The position numbers and the translations under genes are program-made. Below are positions 35,451 to 44,507 of a DNA stretch of 64,000 nt, piece after piece. Source of the DNA: JAICTV01 sp035634055 (GTDB taxonomy: Bacteria > Planctomycetota > Phycisphaerae > Tepidisphaerales > Tepidisphaeraceae); the NCBI GenBank assembly GCA_035634055.1, contig DASQDR010000145.1:4836-68835 (forward strand), read 5' to 3'. The first letter of the stretch is position 1; each line of letters begins with the position of its first letter. The notes under the pieces are model-generated. The model was not told the DNA's origin and searched no databases. It saw only the letters and a list, made by a program, of their open reading frames with translations.

Positions 35451-35459
35451 GCCTCCGGA

Positions 35460-36446
35460 ATGCCGGACCTGAACCAAATCATCCAGGGCGACTCGATCGC
35501 GGTGCTCAACGACGGCCCCGATGGGTGGGTTGACCTCTGCTTCGCCGATCCGCCGTTCAACATCGGTTACCTGTATCACGGGTACGACGACCAGCGCGAC
35601 GACCACGAGTACCTGGAGTTCAGCGAGAAGTGGATGAAGGCGGTTCACCGCGCCCTCAAGCCGGGCGGCAGCTTTTACCTGGCGATCGGGGACGAGTTCG
35701 CGGCCGAGCTGACCTACATCGCCAAGCGCAACGTCGGCTTCCACCTGCGCAACTGGATCATCTGGCACTACACGTTCGGGCAGCAGCCCAAGAGCAAGTT
35801 CGCGCGCAGCCACACGCACATCCTATACTTCACGAAGGACAAGAAGGACTTCACCTTCAACGCCGACGCGGTGCGCGTCGCCAGCGCCCGCCAGACGACC
35901 TACAAGGACGCTCGGGCCAACCCCAAGGGGAAGCTGCCGGACGACGTCTGGTTCCTGCGCCCGCAGGACGCCGCCGCCCACGCCTACGTCGAGCCGGGCG
36001 GAACGCCCATCGGGTGCGGCGCGGCGGAGAAGATGGGATATTTCGACGTCGTCAGCGACACCTGGAACGTCAGCCGCGTCTGCGGGACCTTCAAGGAGCG
36101 CGAAGGGTGGCACGGCTGCCAGATGCCCATCGGCGTGCTCAATCGCATCATCTCCGCCAGCTCAAACGAGGGGGACGTCGTCCTCGATCCCTTCAACGGC
36201 AGCGGGACGACCGTGGTCGCGGCGGCGCTGGCGAACCGGCGGTACGTGGGGATCGACCAGTCGGCCGAGTACGTCGGCTACGCGCAGAAGCGGCTGGCGC
36301 ACGCGCTGGAGACCGCCAGCAGGGACGGCAATGGCGCCCCCGCCATCGTGTTCGACCCCAAGCGCGCCAGCCGCGTGCAGACCAAGACCGACGCCCTCGG
36401 CCGCCCGCGCGTGGCGCGGCGCCCGCGGGCGAAAAAGTCCGCCTGA
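35460..36446 (+). CDS. Solitary site-specific DNA methyltransferase (N6-adenine/N4-cytosine type)
   Basis: A 328-residue SAM-dependent DNA methyltransferase. The catalytic motif IV is FADPPFNIGY (residues 29-38) and the SAM-binding motif I is LDPFNGSGTTVVAAAL (about 242-257), so the order is catalytic first, as in beta-class enzymes. DPPF is compatible with adenine-N6 or cytosine-N4 modification. A target-recognition region of about 120 residues lies between. No restriction endonuclease, specificity or partner gene is near, so it may be a regulatory orphan enzyme like CcrM or a relic of a restriction system. A lysine/arginine-rich tail follows the core. Confidence 0.88.
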   Translation: MPDLNQIIQGDSIAVLNDGPDGWVDLCFADPPFNIGYLYHGYDDQRDDHEYLEFSEKWMKAVHRALKPGGSFYLAIGDEFAAELTYIAKRNVGFHLRNWIIWHYTFGQQPKSKFARSHTHILYFTKDKKDFTFNADAVRVASARQTTYKDARANPKGKLPDDVWFLRPQDAAAHAYVEPGGTPIGCGAAEKMGYFDVVSDTWNVSRVCGTFKEREGWHGCQMPIGVLNRIISASSNEGDVVLDPFNGSGTTVVAAALANRRYVGIDQSAEYVGYAQKRLAHALETASRDGNGAPAIVFDPKRASRVQTKTDALGRPRVARRPRAKKSA

Positions 36447-36478
36447 GCGGGCGCACCCACACGAGCGAGTTCACGCGC

Positions 36479-36676
36479 ATGCCCTGGTGGTTCAAATCCT
36501 TCCTGGTCGTCCTCGGCGGGCTGGTGCTGCTGTTGCTGGGGGACGTTGCGTCCCGCGCCGGCTTCAACGACGCCGCCGCCTGCCGCCTCGCCGGCGCCGC
36601 CCTGATCGGCCTGGGAATCTACCTCGCGTTGGCGACCGCCTTTGCTCCGGGCAAGAAGAAGCGCGGGACCCGCTGA
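36479..36676 (+). CDS. Small two-helix membrane protein
   Basis: A 65-residue protein with two hydrophobic segments (FKSFLVVLGGLVLLLLGDVA and LAGAALIGLGIYLALATAFA) and a basic tail KKKRGTR. No family recognised. It starts 33 bases after the methyltransferase stop and is probably cotranscribed. Confidence 0.55.
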   Translation: MPWWFKSFLVVLGGLVLLLLGDVASRAGFNDAAACRLAGAALIGLGIYLALATAFAPGKKKRGTR

Positions 36677-37196
36677 GCCGCAGCGGTTCCGCCACGAGCG
36701 CCACGCGAACGTCGCCTTCTTTCGGGGGCACGTGGAGTGGCTGCCCATGAGGCAGATCATCAGCAACCCCGCCCTACCGCGGATGACGAAGTAGCGTTGC
36801 CGTCATCGTCGCCACACCCGCGTTCGCGCCGCTCCGCACGCGGCAGCCGCCGCTCGGCTCACTAAATATGCACGGCAGGTAACCACTTCTGGATTCAAAG
36901 TCCGCTGTCGCGCAGGCACGCGTTGGCGGGTGCACTGCATCACGCACCGGTCACGAGCAAACCCCCACCCCCCGCAATAGGGACGATTGTCGGCGGCGGC
37001 GCGGATCGTCATATTTCCCCCTCGCAGTCGCCGGACGACCCGGCACCGGCGCGGGGGCACGTGGCCCCGCGGCGCCGGGAAGGCGGGGGAACGTTTCACC
37101 CGCCGGGTCGGCTCCGGTCAGACGTTTGCGCCACCGGACGGCGCCGTTGCAGCAACGGCCCCACCGCGCGACTCGCGGATCGGAGATCACAACGCC
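36677..37196. other. Intergenic region with leader of the first RTX gene
   Basis: The left part (to 36793) has a short open stretch reading HERHANVAFFRGHVEWLPMR and ending at a TAG at 36791; it may be a gene remnant. The right part (about 37020-37196) is very GC-rich and foldable. It contains GGCGGGGGAACG at 37082, which also occurs in the leader of the next RTX gene. Confidence 0.4.
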
Positions 37197-38483
37197 ATGT
37201 TTGAATCGCTCGAGGCCCGCAGGTTGATGGCCAGCACCTGGGCCCTGTCCAACGGCACGCTCACCGTCACCGGCACCAGCGGCGCCGACGACATCTACGT
37301 CAGCACCGCCGCCGGCAACAACTACGTCGTCTACGATCACAACGTGCGCGTCGGGAACTTCATCCCGGTAACGTCGCTCAAGAAGGTCGTGATCAACTGC
37401 GGCGACGGCAACGACTCCGCCTACGTCGGCTCGCTCGGGAACATCCCGGTGACCCTCAAGGGCGGCAACGGTCACGACCACCTGACCAACACCACCACCG
37501 CCCGCGCCGACATCTACGGCGAGGCGGGCGACGACAATCTCGGTGGCGGCAGCGCCAATGATCTGCTCGATGGCGGCGCGGGCGCCGACGGCTTGGCGGG
37601 CGCCACCGGCAACGACACCCTCAACGGCGGCGACGGCATCGACCTGCTCGTCGGCGGCATCGGCAACGACGTCATGGACGGCGGCCTCGGCGCCGACCGC
37701 TTCCGCGGCGGCTCGGGCAGCGACACCGTCTCCTACGCCACCCGCACCAGCGCCATCACCGCCGACATCGCCGAGGGCAACGGCGAGACCGCCGACGACG
37801 GCGCCGCCGGCGAGAAGGACTTCATCGAGGCGGACGTCGAGACCCTCATCGGCGGCAGCGCCAACGACAAGCTCACCGGCGCCGCCTTCCCCTCGACCTA
37901 CAGCGCCGCCAGCGGCTACACCAAGAATAACAAGCTGGTCGGCAACGGCGGCAACGACACGCTGCTCGGGCTCGACGGCAACGACACCCTCGACGCCGGC
38001 GCGGGAAACGACTCGCTCGTTGGCGGCGAGGGCAACGATAACCTCAACGGCGGGCTTGGCACTGACCAGATGATCGGCGGCGGCGGCACCGACACCGCCG
38101 ACTACACCGGCCGATCCGACCTGCTCATCATCACCCTCGACGCCAAGGCCAACGACGGCAAGGCCGGCGAGAACGACAACATCAACGCCGAGATCGAGAA
38201 CGCCGTCGGCGGCAGCGCCGCGGACAAGATCACCGGCAACGCGAACGCCAACAGCCTCAAGGGCGGCGGCGGCAACGACACGATCTACGGCGCCGCCGGC
38301 AACGACACCCTCGACGGCGGCGCGGGCATCGACCTGCTCTACGGAGACGCCGGCAACGACGTCATCTACGCCAAGGACAACGTCAAGGATTCGCTCTTCG
38401 GCGGCGACGGGACCGACAAGGCCCAGCGCGACAACGCCAACGGCATCATCGACGCCGTCCAGACCATGGAGTCGTACTTCTAA
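37197..38483 (+). CDS. RTX-type calcium-binding surface protein (LEARRLMA), paralog 1
   Basis: A 428-residue protein. The motif LEARRLMA is at residues 4-11. The rest is built of hemolysin-type nonapeptides of the GGxGNDxLx form: DLLDGGAGADGLAG, GNDTLNGGDGIDLLVGG, GNDVMDGGLGADRFRGG and, in the second half, GNDTLLGLDGNDTLDAGAGN. The repeats fold as calcium-binding beta-rolls, often after secretion. Between them are segments (YATRTSAITADIAEGNGETA, DYTGRSDLLIITLDAKANDG) typical of the linking domain. No enzymatic domain is attached. The start ATG at 37197 is two residues before the motif. It is followed after 196 bases by a paralog. Confidence 0.9.
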   Translation: MFESLEARRLMASTWALSNGTLTVTGTSGADDIYVSTAAGNNYVVYDHNVRVGNFIPVTSLKKVVINCGDGNDSAYVGSLGNIPVTLKGGNGHDHLTNTTTARADIYGEAGDDNLGGGSANDLLDGGAGADGLAGATGNDTLNGGDGIDLLVGGIGNDVMDGGLGADRFRGGSGSDTVSYATRTSAITADIAEGNGETADDGAAGEKDFIEADVETLIGGSANDKLTGAAFPSTYSAASGYTKNNKLVGNGGNDTLLGLDGNDTLDAGAGNDSLVGGEGNDNLNGGLGTDQMIGGGGTDTADYTGRSDLLIITLDAKANDGKAGENDNINAEIENAVGGSAADKITGNANANSLKGGGGNDTIYGAAGNDTLDGGAGIDLLYGDAGNDVIYAKDNVKDSLFGGDGTDKAQRDNANGIIDAVQTMESYF

Positions 38484-38679
38484 ACCCCCTCTTGAACCGC
38501 CGCCGCGCGTGACACGCGCGCGCTCGGCCGGAATGAACCCTCACGCACCCCCGCCGCTCCGGGTAGCCCGGCGCGGCGGGGGAACGCGGGCGCGCGGCCT
38601 CGTCTGCCCACGGGTGCTTCGCAGCGGCCGCCGTCAGAGAAACCTTCACTGCGCGCCGCACGGCGCGAGGGAAATCGTC

Positions 38680-39900
38680 ATGCTGGTGGAAACCCTTGAA
38701 GATCGCCGTCTGTTCGCCGTCACCATGTCGCTGGCTAACGGCACGCTCACGCTCACCGGCGGCGGCGGTGGCGACAACGTGCAGTGCTACCAGATCCTCA
38801 GCGCCGCAGCATTCCGCGTGTACGACGGAGCGGCCCAGAAGGACTTCAGCTTCGCCAGCGTCAAGCGCGTCGTCATCCACGGCAACGGCGGCGACGATTC
38901 CATCTGGGTGGACGGCAACGTCGGCGCCATCCCCTGCACGATCAACGGCGGCGCGGGCAACGACCGCATCACCGCCTCCAGCGCAAACGACTTGGTCGAC
39001 GGCGGCATCGGCAACGACACGATCAATGGCGGCAGCGGCAACGACAAGATCGAGGGTGGCGACGGCAACGACGGCCTGACCGGCTCGGCCGGCAACGACA
39101 CCATCAACGGCGCCGCCGGCAACGACTACCTCGCCGGTATGGCAGGCAATGACCTGCTCGACGGCGGGCTGGGCGCCGACGACATGATGGGCGGCGCCGA
39201 CACCGACACCGTCACCTATGCGTCGCGCACCGCCGCCGTCACCGTCGACATCACCGAGACCCCGGCCGAGACGGCGGACGACGGGCAGGCGGGCGAGAAG
39301 GATTACGTCCGCGTCGACGTCGAGAACCTGATCGGCGGCAACGGCAGCGACAAGCTCACCGGCTCCTCCTGGACCATCACCGGCACCTTCGCGCGCAACA
39401 ACAGGCTGGTCGGCAACGGTGGCAACGACACGCTCTTTGGCCTGGACGGCAACGACGCGCTCGACGGCGGGCACGGGACCGACCACCTCATCGGCGGCGC
39501 CGACGCCGACACCGCCGACTACGGCTCGCGCTCCGACGCGCTGGTTATCACCCTCGACGGCCAGGCGAACGATGGGAAGGCGGGCGAGAACGACAAGATC
39601 TACAACGACGTGGAGCACGCCAATGGCGGCTCGGGCGCCGACAAGATCTTCGGCAACCCGCTGGCCAACAACCTGCGCGGCAACGGCGGGAACGACACCA
39701 TCCACGGCGCGGCCGGCAACGACACGATCACCGGCGGCGCGGGGCTGGACTCACTGTTCGGCGACGCCGACAACGACGTCTTCTACGCCAAGGACGCCGA
39801 GAAGGACACCCTCGCCGGCGGCGCAGGGACCGATAAGGCGCAGCGGGACATGACCGGCGGAATTCTGGATGTGCTCTCGCAGATCGAATCGTATCTCTAA
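38680..39900 (+). CDS. RTX-type calcium-binding surface protein (LEDRRLFA), paralog 2
   Basis: A 406-residue protein with LEDRRLFA at residues 6-13 and the same architecture as the gene before it: a short N-terminal domain (GTLTLTGGGGGDNVQCYQIL), calcium-binding GGxGNDxL repeats, the segments YASRTAAVTVDITETPAETA and DYGSRSDALVITLDGQANDG and a final FYAKDAEKDTLAGGAGTDKA. The C-termini correspond closely (KAQRDxxxGIxDxxxxxESYx). The pair clearly arose by tandem duplication. No type I secretion genes lie nearby. Both may be calcium-binding parts of the outer coat. Confidence 0.9.
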   Translation: MLVETLEDRRLFAVTMSLANGTLTLTGGGGGDNVQCYQILSAAAFRVYDGAAQKDFSFASVKRVVIHGNGGDDSIWVDGNVGAIPCTINGGAGNDRITASSANDLVDGGIGNDTINGGSGNDKIEGGDGNDGLTGSAGNDTINGAAGNDYLAGMAGNDLLDGGLGADDMMGGADTDTVTYASRTAAVTVDITETPAETADDGQAGEKDYVRVDVENLIGGNGSDKLTGSSWTITGTFARNNRLVGNGGNDTLFGLDGNDALDGGHGTDHLIGGADADTADYGSRSDALVITLDGQANDGKAGENDKIYNDVEHANGGSGADKIFGNPLANNLRGNGGNDTIHGAAGNDTITGGAGLDSLFGDADNDVFYAKDAEKDTLAGGAGTDKAQRDMTGGILDVLSQIESYL

Positions 39901-40237
39901 TTCCGCAGCTTCGCGTTCCCGCGACGGTGCGGGAGGCAATCTTGCCACACGCGCCCCCGTCGGCCCCACCGGACCGGCGGGGGTTGCGTTTCGGGCGGTG
40001 GCGAATGTCCGATCCACGCGCACGTTCCGGTCACCTCTCCCGAAAGGCTGGGAGAGGGATAAGACGAGGGCCGGACGGTGCAGGATGCCTGCCGATTGAG
40101 GGTTGAAACTTGGACGGCGCGCGGCCTGCAGCCGTTCAAGTCTACATGCTCGGTCGCCAACCTTGATCCCCGACACGGGCCGCCCGCAGCAAACCACCGG
40201 AATTCATCCTTCGGCGACTGCGCGCCGCGTCGCCCGT
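39901..40237. other. Intergenic region with hairpin CCTCTCCC/GGGAGAGG
   Basis: No gene seen. It has a strong short hairpin CCTCTCCC-GAAAGGCT-GGGAGAGG at 40034-40057, a common type of dispersed bacterial repeat, and otherwise unremarkable GC-rich sequence between convergent genes. Confidence 0.5.
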
Positions 40238-40846
40238 CTACTCTTCCTTGATCGTGATGCTCTTGATGGTGATCTGCTGCTTCGGGCGATCGTTGTCGTC
40301 CCGGTCGGCGGAGGCGATGGCGTGCACCACGTCCTGCCCCTCGGTCACCTGGCCGAAGACGGTGTGCCGGCCCTGGAGCCACGGGGTCCCTTTTTCGTTG
40401 ATGAAGAACTGCGACCCGTTGGTGTTCGGGCCGGCGTTGGCCATCGCCAGGGTGCCGGGCTGGAACTTGCGCGGGTTCTTCTCCGGGTCCACCTCGTCCT
40501 CAAAGCGATACCCCGGCCCGCCGCGGCCGGTGCCGGTGGGGTCGCCGGTCTGCACCATGAAGTCCGGGATCACACGGTGGAAGATGATCCCGTCGTAAAA
40601 CCCTTCGCGCGCGAGGAAGACGAAGTTGTTGACCGTCTTGGGCGCTTCCTTGGCGAACAGCTCGACGACGACCTTCCCCTTGTCGGTGTCGATGGTGGCG
40701 GAATACTTCTTGTTCGGGTCGATCTTCATCTCCGGCGGCGCGTCGTAGCGCTTGCGCTCCTTCTTCGCCTCCTGGGCGACCGCGAGCGTGCAACCGACCA
40801 ACGCGACGGCGGCCGCGACCGTGAACGAGCGGAATGCGAGTTTCAT
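40238..40846 (-). CDS. Exported peptidyl-prolyl cis-trans isomerase (cyclophilin)
   Basis: A 202-residue protein with a signal peptide [20 protein letters not shown]; the LVGC site could also serve as a lipobox. The cyclophilin domain (about 45-198) has [20 protein letters not shown], the active-site [36 protein letters not shown] and [14 protein letters not shown]. It accelerates proline isomerisation during folding of exported proteins. The start at 40846 has AAGGAAGGA 7 bases upstream. A plausible helper for the neighbouring secreted repeat proteins, but that link is only by position. Confidence 0.92.
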   Translation of the reverse strand: MKLAFRSFTVAAAVALVGCTLAVAQEAKKERKRYDAPPEMKIDPNKKYSATIDTDKGKVVVELFAKEAPKTVNNFVFLAREGFYDGIIFHRVIPDFMVQTGDPTGTGRGGPGYRFEDEVDPEKNPRKFQPGTLAMANAGPNTNGSQFFINEKGTPWLQGRHTVFGQVTEGQDVVHAIASADRDDNDRPKQQITIKSITIKEE

Positions 40847-41320
40847 GCGAATCCTTCCTTTCAGTTGGAGCCTCGCAGGATTCCCGCGACGCCGCAGATT
40901 GTCAACCCGACACACCGTCGGTCATGCGGCCGCTGATCGGGCTGCGGGCCGATAACCTATTCGCACTCGTTTCCCCAGCTTGACAGCGATTGCGTAGAAT
41001 TCAGTCATATTGGCTCCCATCCTTCTCGATATGCGCGCACTTCCGCGCGCACGTGCACTTTTTCTTTGAATGCGCCGAACTTTGGGGTTGAACTGACCGT
41101 CAGTTTCGAAACACTGCCCCGCGTCGTTCACGGCGACTGATGTGCCACCGCCGGTTCGGCCTATGGGTGCCGCCTGTTGCAAACGTGGTTCGCCCTTCCG
41201 GTGCTAGGGGGCGACTTGCCACGACCGTCGCTGCAGGCGTGCGCGAGGTTCCATCTTCACCATGTTTGAGCCGTGGTGCGGCCTCCCGGAGGGGTCCGCG
41301 CGCCGGCCGAGGAAGAGAAA
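40847..41320. other. Intergenic region with an operator-like palindrome
   Basis: A perfect palindrome AACTGACCGTCAGTT lies at 41091-41105. On the minus strand a 28-codon frame (MTEFYAIAVKLGKRVRIGYR, 41008-40922) has a purine-rich sequence upstream, but coding cannot be supported further. Confidence 0.35.
41091..41105. promoter_or_regulatory. Perfect inverted repeat AACTGACCGTCAGTT, possible operator
   Basis: Seven-base arms around a single C, of the kind bound by TetR-family dimers. No such regulator gene is in the window. Confidence 0.3.
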
Positions 41321-42712
41321 ATGCCGCGGGGAAACCATCTCCACGCCACAGGCCGTCGTGTCCTCATGGAAACCATGGAAAGCCGCTTCATGCTTTCCAC
41401 GTACACCGTCACCAACACCAACGACTCCGGCGCCGGCTCGCTCCGCCAGGCGATCCTGGACGCCAATAAGACGACCGCAGCGGATACGATCAACTTCAAG
41501 ATCGGCTCGGGCAGCAAGACCATCGCCCCCAAGAGCAAGCTGCCGGGCGTGGAGCAGACGGCCACCATCGACGCCACGACGCAGCCGGGCTTCAGCGGGA
41601 AGCCGCTGATCGAGATCTCCGGCGCAGGCGCGGGATCGTCCGACGGGCTGAAGCTGATCGGCTCCGGCATCACGGTCAAGGGGCTGATCATCAACCGCTT
41701 CAAGGGGAGCGGGATCTTCGTCTACAACAAGGGTGGCGCGAAGATCACCGGCAACTGGATAGGCGTCGACAGCAGCGGCACCGGCGACGCGGGAAACGGC
41801 GCGCACGGCATCATCGTGCAGTCGCCCAACAACACGATCGGCGGCACCACCGCCGCCGAGCGCAACGTCATCTCCGGCAACACCAAGGCCGGCGTCTTCC
41901 TCTACAACGGCAGCGCCCACCACAACAAGATCCAGGGCAACTACTGCGGCACCGACTACACCGGCAGCAAGGCGATCGCCAACCACAACGGCGTGCAGAT
42001 CAACGGCGGCGCCGACAACCTCGTCGGTGGCACCACCGCCGGGGCGCGCAACGTCTGCTCCGGCAACATCCACGACGGCGTCCTGATCGTCAGCTACGGC
42101 TCGAAGAACAACACCGTGCAGGGCAATTACCTCGGCACCGACGCCACCGGCACCCGGGCGGTCGGCAACGGGTGGTACGGGGTCGAGATCTCGCAGCCGA
42201 ACAACCTCGTCGGCGGCACCGCGCCGGGCGCGGGCAACGTCATCAGCGCCAACAAGATGGACGGGGTCGCCCTCTACACCGCCACCGGCATCAACAACCG
42301 CGTCGAGGGGAACTACATCGGCACCGACTGCACCGGCACCAAGGACCTCGGCAACGTCGGCGCGGGCGTCGCCATCACCAACGACGCCAAGTACAACACC
42401 GTCGGCGGCACCTCCGCCGCCGCCGCCAACGTCATCTCCGGCAACGACCTGTACGGCGTCGGCATCTACAACCACAGCACCAACAACACGATCGTGGGCA
42501 ACAAGATCGGGCTGTGCGCCAAGGGGTACTCGCTGCCCAACGGCAAGAACGCCGTGAGCATCTGGATCTCGACCAACAACGCCATCAAGAACAATAAGAT
42601 CGTCCAGGGCACCGGCGCCCGCACGACCATCCTGGTCAGCTCCGGCCTGACCACGTCGATCACCGGCAACAACATCTACAACCAGATTTCGGTCGGGCTG
42701 AAGGTGGCGTAA
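41321..42712 (+). CDS. Secreted beta-helix repeat protein (METMESRFMLS N-terminus)
   Basis: A 463-residue protein. The segment METMESRFMLSTYTVTNTND is a variant of the planctomycete LExRxLLA motif. The remainder is a right-handed beta-helix of GNxIGTDxTGxxxxGN repeats (GNWIGVDSSGTGDAGNGAHG, GNYCGTDYTGSKAIANHNGV, GNYLGTDATGTRAVGNGWYG, GNYIGTDCTGTKDLGNVGAG), each followed by an IGGT/VGGT-type turn (NTIGGTTAAERNVISGN). This is the parallel beta-helix class common among surface and CSLREA-type proteins. No catalytic residues are recognised. The ATG at 41321 has GAGGAAGAG upstream; an internal ATG at 41366 is possible. Confidence 0.85.
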   Translation: MPRGNHLHATGRRVLMETMESRFMLSTYTVTNTNDSGAGSLRQAILDANKTTAADTINFKIGSGSKTIAPKSKLPGVEQTATIDATTQPGFSGKPLIEISGAGAGSSDGLKLIGSGITVKGLIINRFKGSGIFVYNKGGAKITGNWIGVDSSGTGDAGNGAHGIIVQSPNNTIGGTTAAERNVISGNTKAGVFLYNGSAHHNKIQGNYCGTDYTGSKAIANHNGVQINGGADNLVGGTTAGARNVCSGNIHDGVLIVSYGSKNNTVQGNYLGTDATGTRAVGNGWYGVEISQPNNLVGGTAPGAGNVISANKMDGVALYTATGINNRVEGNYIGTDCTGTKDLGNVGAGVAITNDAKYNTVGGTSAAAANVISGNDLYGVGIYNHSTNNTIVGNKIGLCAKGYSLPNGKNAVSIWISTNNAIKNNKIVQGTGARTTILVSSGLTTSITGNNIYNQISVGLKVA

Positions 42713-42772
42713 CACGCGTCGGCCGCGGCGCCGACCGCAGCCCGCGGTCTCGCTCGGCCGGGCATTGAGAAC

Positions 42773-42803
42773 TCGCGTCCCCCCCGCCGCACGGGGGGGG
42801 ACG
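42773..42803 (+). terminator. GC-only hairpin after the beta-helix gene
   Basis: GCGTCCCCCC and GGGGGGGACGC form a strong stem in the 155-base gap before the convergent acetyltransferase gene; there is no T-run. Confidence 0.4.
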
Positions 42804-42868
42804 CCGATCTCTCGAACCGGCTCTCAGGATCACGTTGTTAGTTTGTCGGCAACACCACTGGGGCCGCT

Positions 42869-43378
42869 CTAATCCAGCAGCTTCCGCATGTCCACGATCA
42901 TCTCGGTCCCCTCGTGGACGTTCCCGGCTTCATCAACCGTGTGGTAGGGGTCGCGGTACGGCTTGGATTGCAGCGGTAGATAGCCGAGCTTGCGGTACAG
43001 CTCGACCGCGCGCGGGTTCTTATCGGCCTCGACTTGCAGGTAGACGCAACCGAACCCGCGCTCGCGGGCGGATTGCTCCAGGGCCCGCAACACGCGGCTG
43101 CCAATCCCCTTGCGGCGCAGGTCGGGCGCGACCCACAGGTCCATCACCAGCGGCACCTGCTCCGGCCGCTCCCACATCGGGTCGCCCTGGAAGTGGATCA
43201 CCCCGAACCCCGCCGGCCGGCCCGCCACCTCGGCCACAACGTAGCGGGCGTCGTCGGACGACCGCTCGCGAATCCGGTCCGCGTGCAGCCCGCGCGGCGG
43301 GCGCAGGTTGGTCAGCAAATCGACGTCCGAGAACGTCGCGTCGCGAACCAGAACATCGCTGACGTCTCCGCCATCCAT
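42869..43378 (-). CDS. GNAT family N-acetyltransferase
   Basis: A 169-residue acetyltransferase with the GNAT fold: LVRDATFSDVDLLTNLRPPR, VMDLWVAPDLRRKGIGSRVL (acetyl-CoA-binding RRxGxG) and GCVYLQVEADKNPRAVELYR with the C-terminal KLGYLPLQSKPY. The acceptor is unknown. The ATG at 43378 is chosen because the fold begins six residues later; the frame is open to 43432, which would add 18 residues. A palindromic repeat lies just upstream. Confidence 0.85.
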   Translation of the reverse strand: MDGGDVSDVLVRDATFSDVDLLTNLRPPRGLHADRIRERSSDDARYVVAEVAGRPAGFGVIHFQGDPMWERPEQVPLVMDLWVAPDLRRKGIGSRVLRALEQSARERGFGCVYLQVEADKNPRAVELYRKLGYLPLQSKPYRDPYHTVDEAGNVHEGTEMIVDMRKLLD

Positions 43379-43410
43379 GGCGTGTGCCCGCTCCCGCGCG
43401 GGAAATCCTA

Positions 43411-43540
43411 ATGAGCAAATGTCGAAATCCAAACCAAGCAGGAAGGTGGAAATAAAGAAATGAGAGCGGCCAGCGCCTGCCTTCGTTTCTTCATTTTTGC
43501 ATTCAGTATTGTTTCGTCATTCGACATTTCCACATTGGAA
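43411..43540. repeat. AT-richer palindromic intergenic element
   Basis: AAATGTCGAA near 43417 pairs with TTCGACATTT at 43520-43529 and an inner AAAGAAATGA pairs with TTTCTTCATTTTT. The region is markedly richer in A+T than its surroundings. Confidence 0.65.
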
Positions 43541-43551
43541 TCCTCCGCGAA

Positions 43552-44385
43552 TCATCCTTCCCTCTGCCACACCCCATCCAGTCGGGCAAAGTGTGTCTTG
43601 GCGGCGTTGTAGAACTTCGTCCCGTCCCACGCGCGGACCTGGATGGTCACGTGGTTGGGGTTGATGGTGATCAGGTTGTACGCGTTCGGTTCCGGCGGCT
43701 GGCCGCGGCGGCGGTTGCTGGTGGCGGTGCCGGCCTGCACGCTGATGATCGAGCGCTTCACCGCCTCGTGGTGCGTCCGCACGTCCCCGCTGTACCCCAT
43801 GTGCAGGTGCCCGGCCAGGCACATGTCGACGTGGCACTGCTCCATTTGGTCGAGCGCGCGCTTGGCGCCGTGAACGATCCCGTGCACGCGCTCCCCCGGC
43901 GGCGGGATGAAGGGGTGGTGGGTCACGACGATCTTGAACACCTCCGGCGGCAGGTCGCACGCGCGCAACTTGACGTCGAGCAGTTGCTCCTCGCTGATCC
44001 GCCCGTCCTTCCAGAACCCGTCGAACTTCCACGTCCACGGCCGCGCGGTGTTGATGCCCACGACCAGCAGTTCCTCGTCCTGGTATACCGGGCGAAGATC
44101 CTTGGTGATGAACTTCGTGTAGTTGCGCAGCGGGCGGAGGAAGCGGGTGAAGACGTCGTAGAGCGGGATGTCGTGATTTCCCGGCACCACGAGCTGCGGC
44201 CGCGGCAGGCGCGCCATGAACTCGGCGGCGGCGCGGTACTGCGAGGGGCGGGCGCGCTGGGTGAAGTCGCCGCTCATGACGACCAGCGACGGCTCGTGGG
44301 CGTGAACGTCGGCGACGACGCCCTCGCGGACGCCGTCCTCGACCGTCCCGAAATGAATGTCCGACAGGTGCGCGATCTTCCGCAT
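43552..44385 (-). CDS. Calcineurin-like metallophosphoesterase (CpdA-like)
   Basis: A 277-residue metallophosphoesterase. The metal-binding motifs appear in order: LSDIHFG, VMSGDFTQRARP, VPGNHDIPLYD, THHPFIPPP and AGHLHMGY. Sequence and length resemble the CpdA/YfcE-type phosphodiesterases acting on cyclic nucleotides or other phosphodiesters. The substrate cannot be told. It is followed on the same strand by the acetyltransferase and preceded by the lipid kinases, but no shared pathway is obvious. Confidence 0.9.
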   Translation of the reverse strand: MRKIAHLSDIHFGTVEDGVREGVVADVHAHEPSLVVMSGDFTQRARPSQYRAAAEFMARLPRPQLVVPGNHDIPLYDVFTRFLRPLRNYTKFITKDLRPVYQDEELLVVGINTARPWTWKFDGFWKDGRISEEQLLDVKLRACDLPPEVFKIVVTHHPFIPPPGERVHGIVHGAKRALDQMEQCHVDMCLAGHLHMGYSGDVRTHHEAVKRSIISVQAGTATSNRRRGQPPEPNAYNLITINPNHVTIQVRAWDGTKFYNAAKTHFARLDGVWQREG

Positions 44386-44507
44386 GCGCTTACGAAGTAG
44401 TCATACGCGACCGCCGCCCGGGGGGAAAGGCGGGATTTCGCTGGGGCAGGTTCGTTCGTCGGCCGGGTGCTGCGCGGCAAGCCGCTGGGTTGGCGCGCCC
44501 CGCGCCA

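Noticed and set aside
36677..36793. Open stretch ending WLPMRQIISNPALPRMTK as a gene.
   Set aside because: No start codon with a ribosome-binding site; at best a remnant of a lost gene.
40922..41008. A 28-codon frame on the minus strand with a purine-rich upstream site.
   Set aside because: Too short, no homology or conserved feature; kept only as a note in the region entry.
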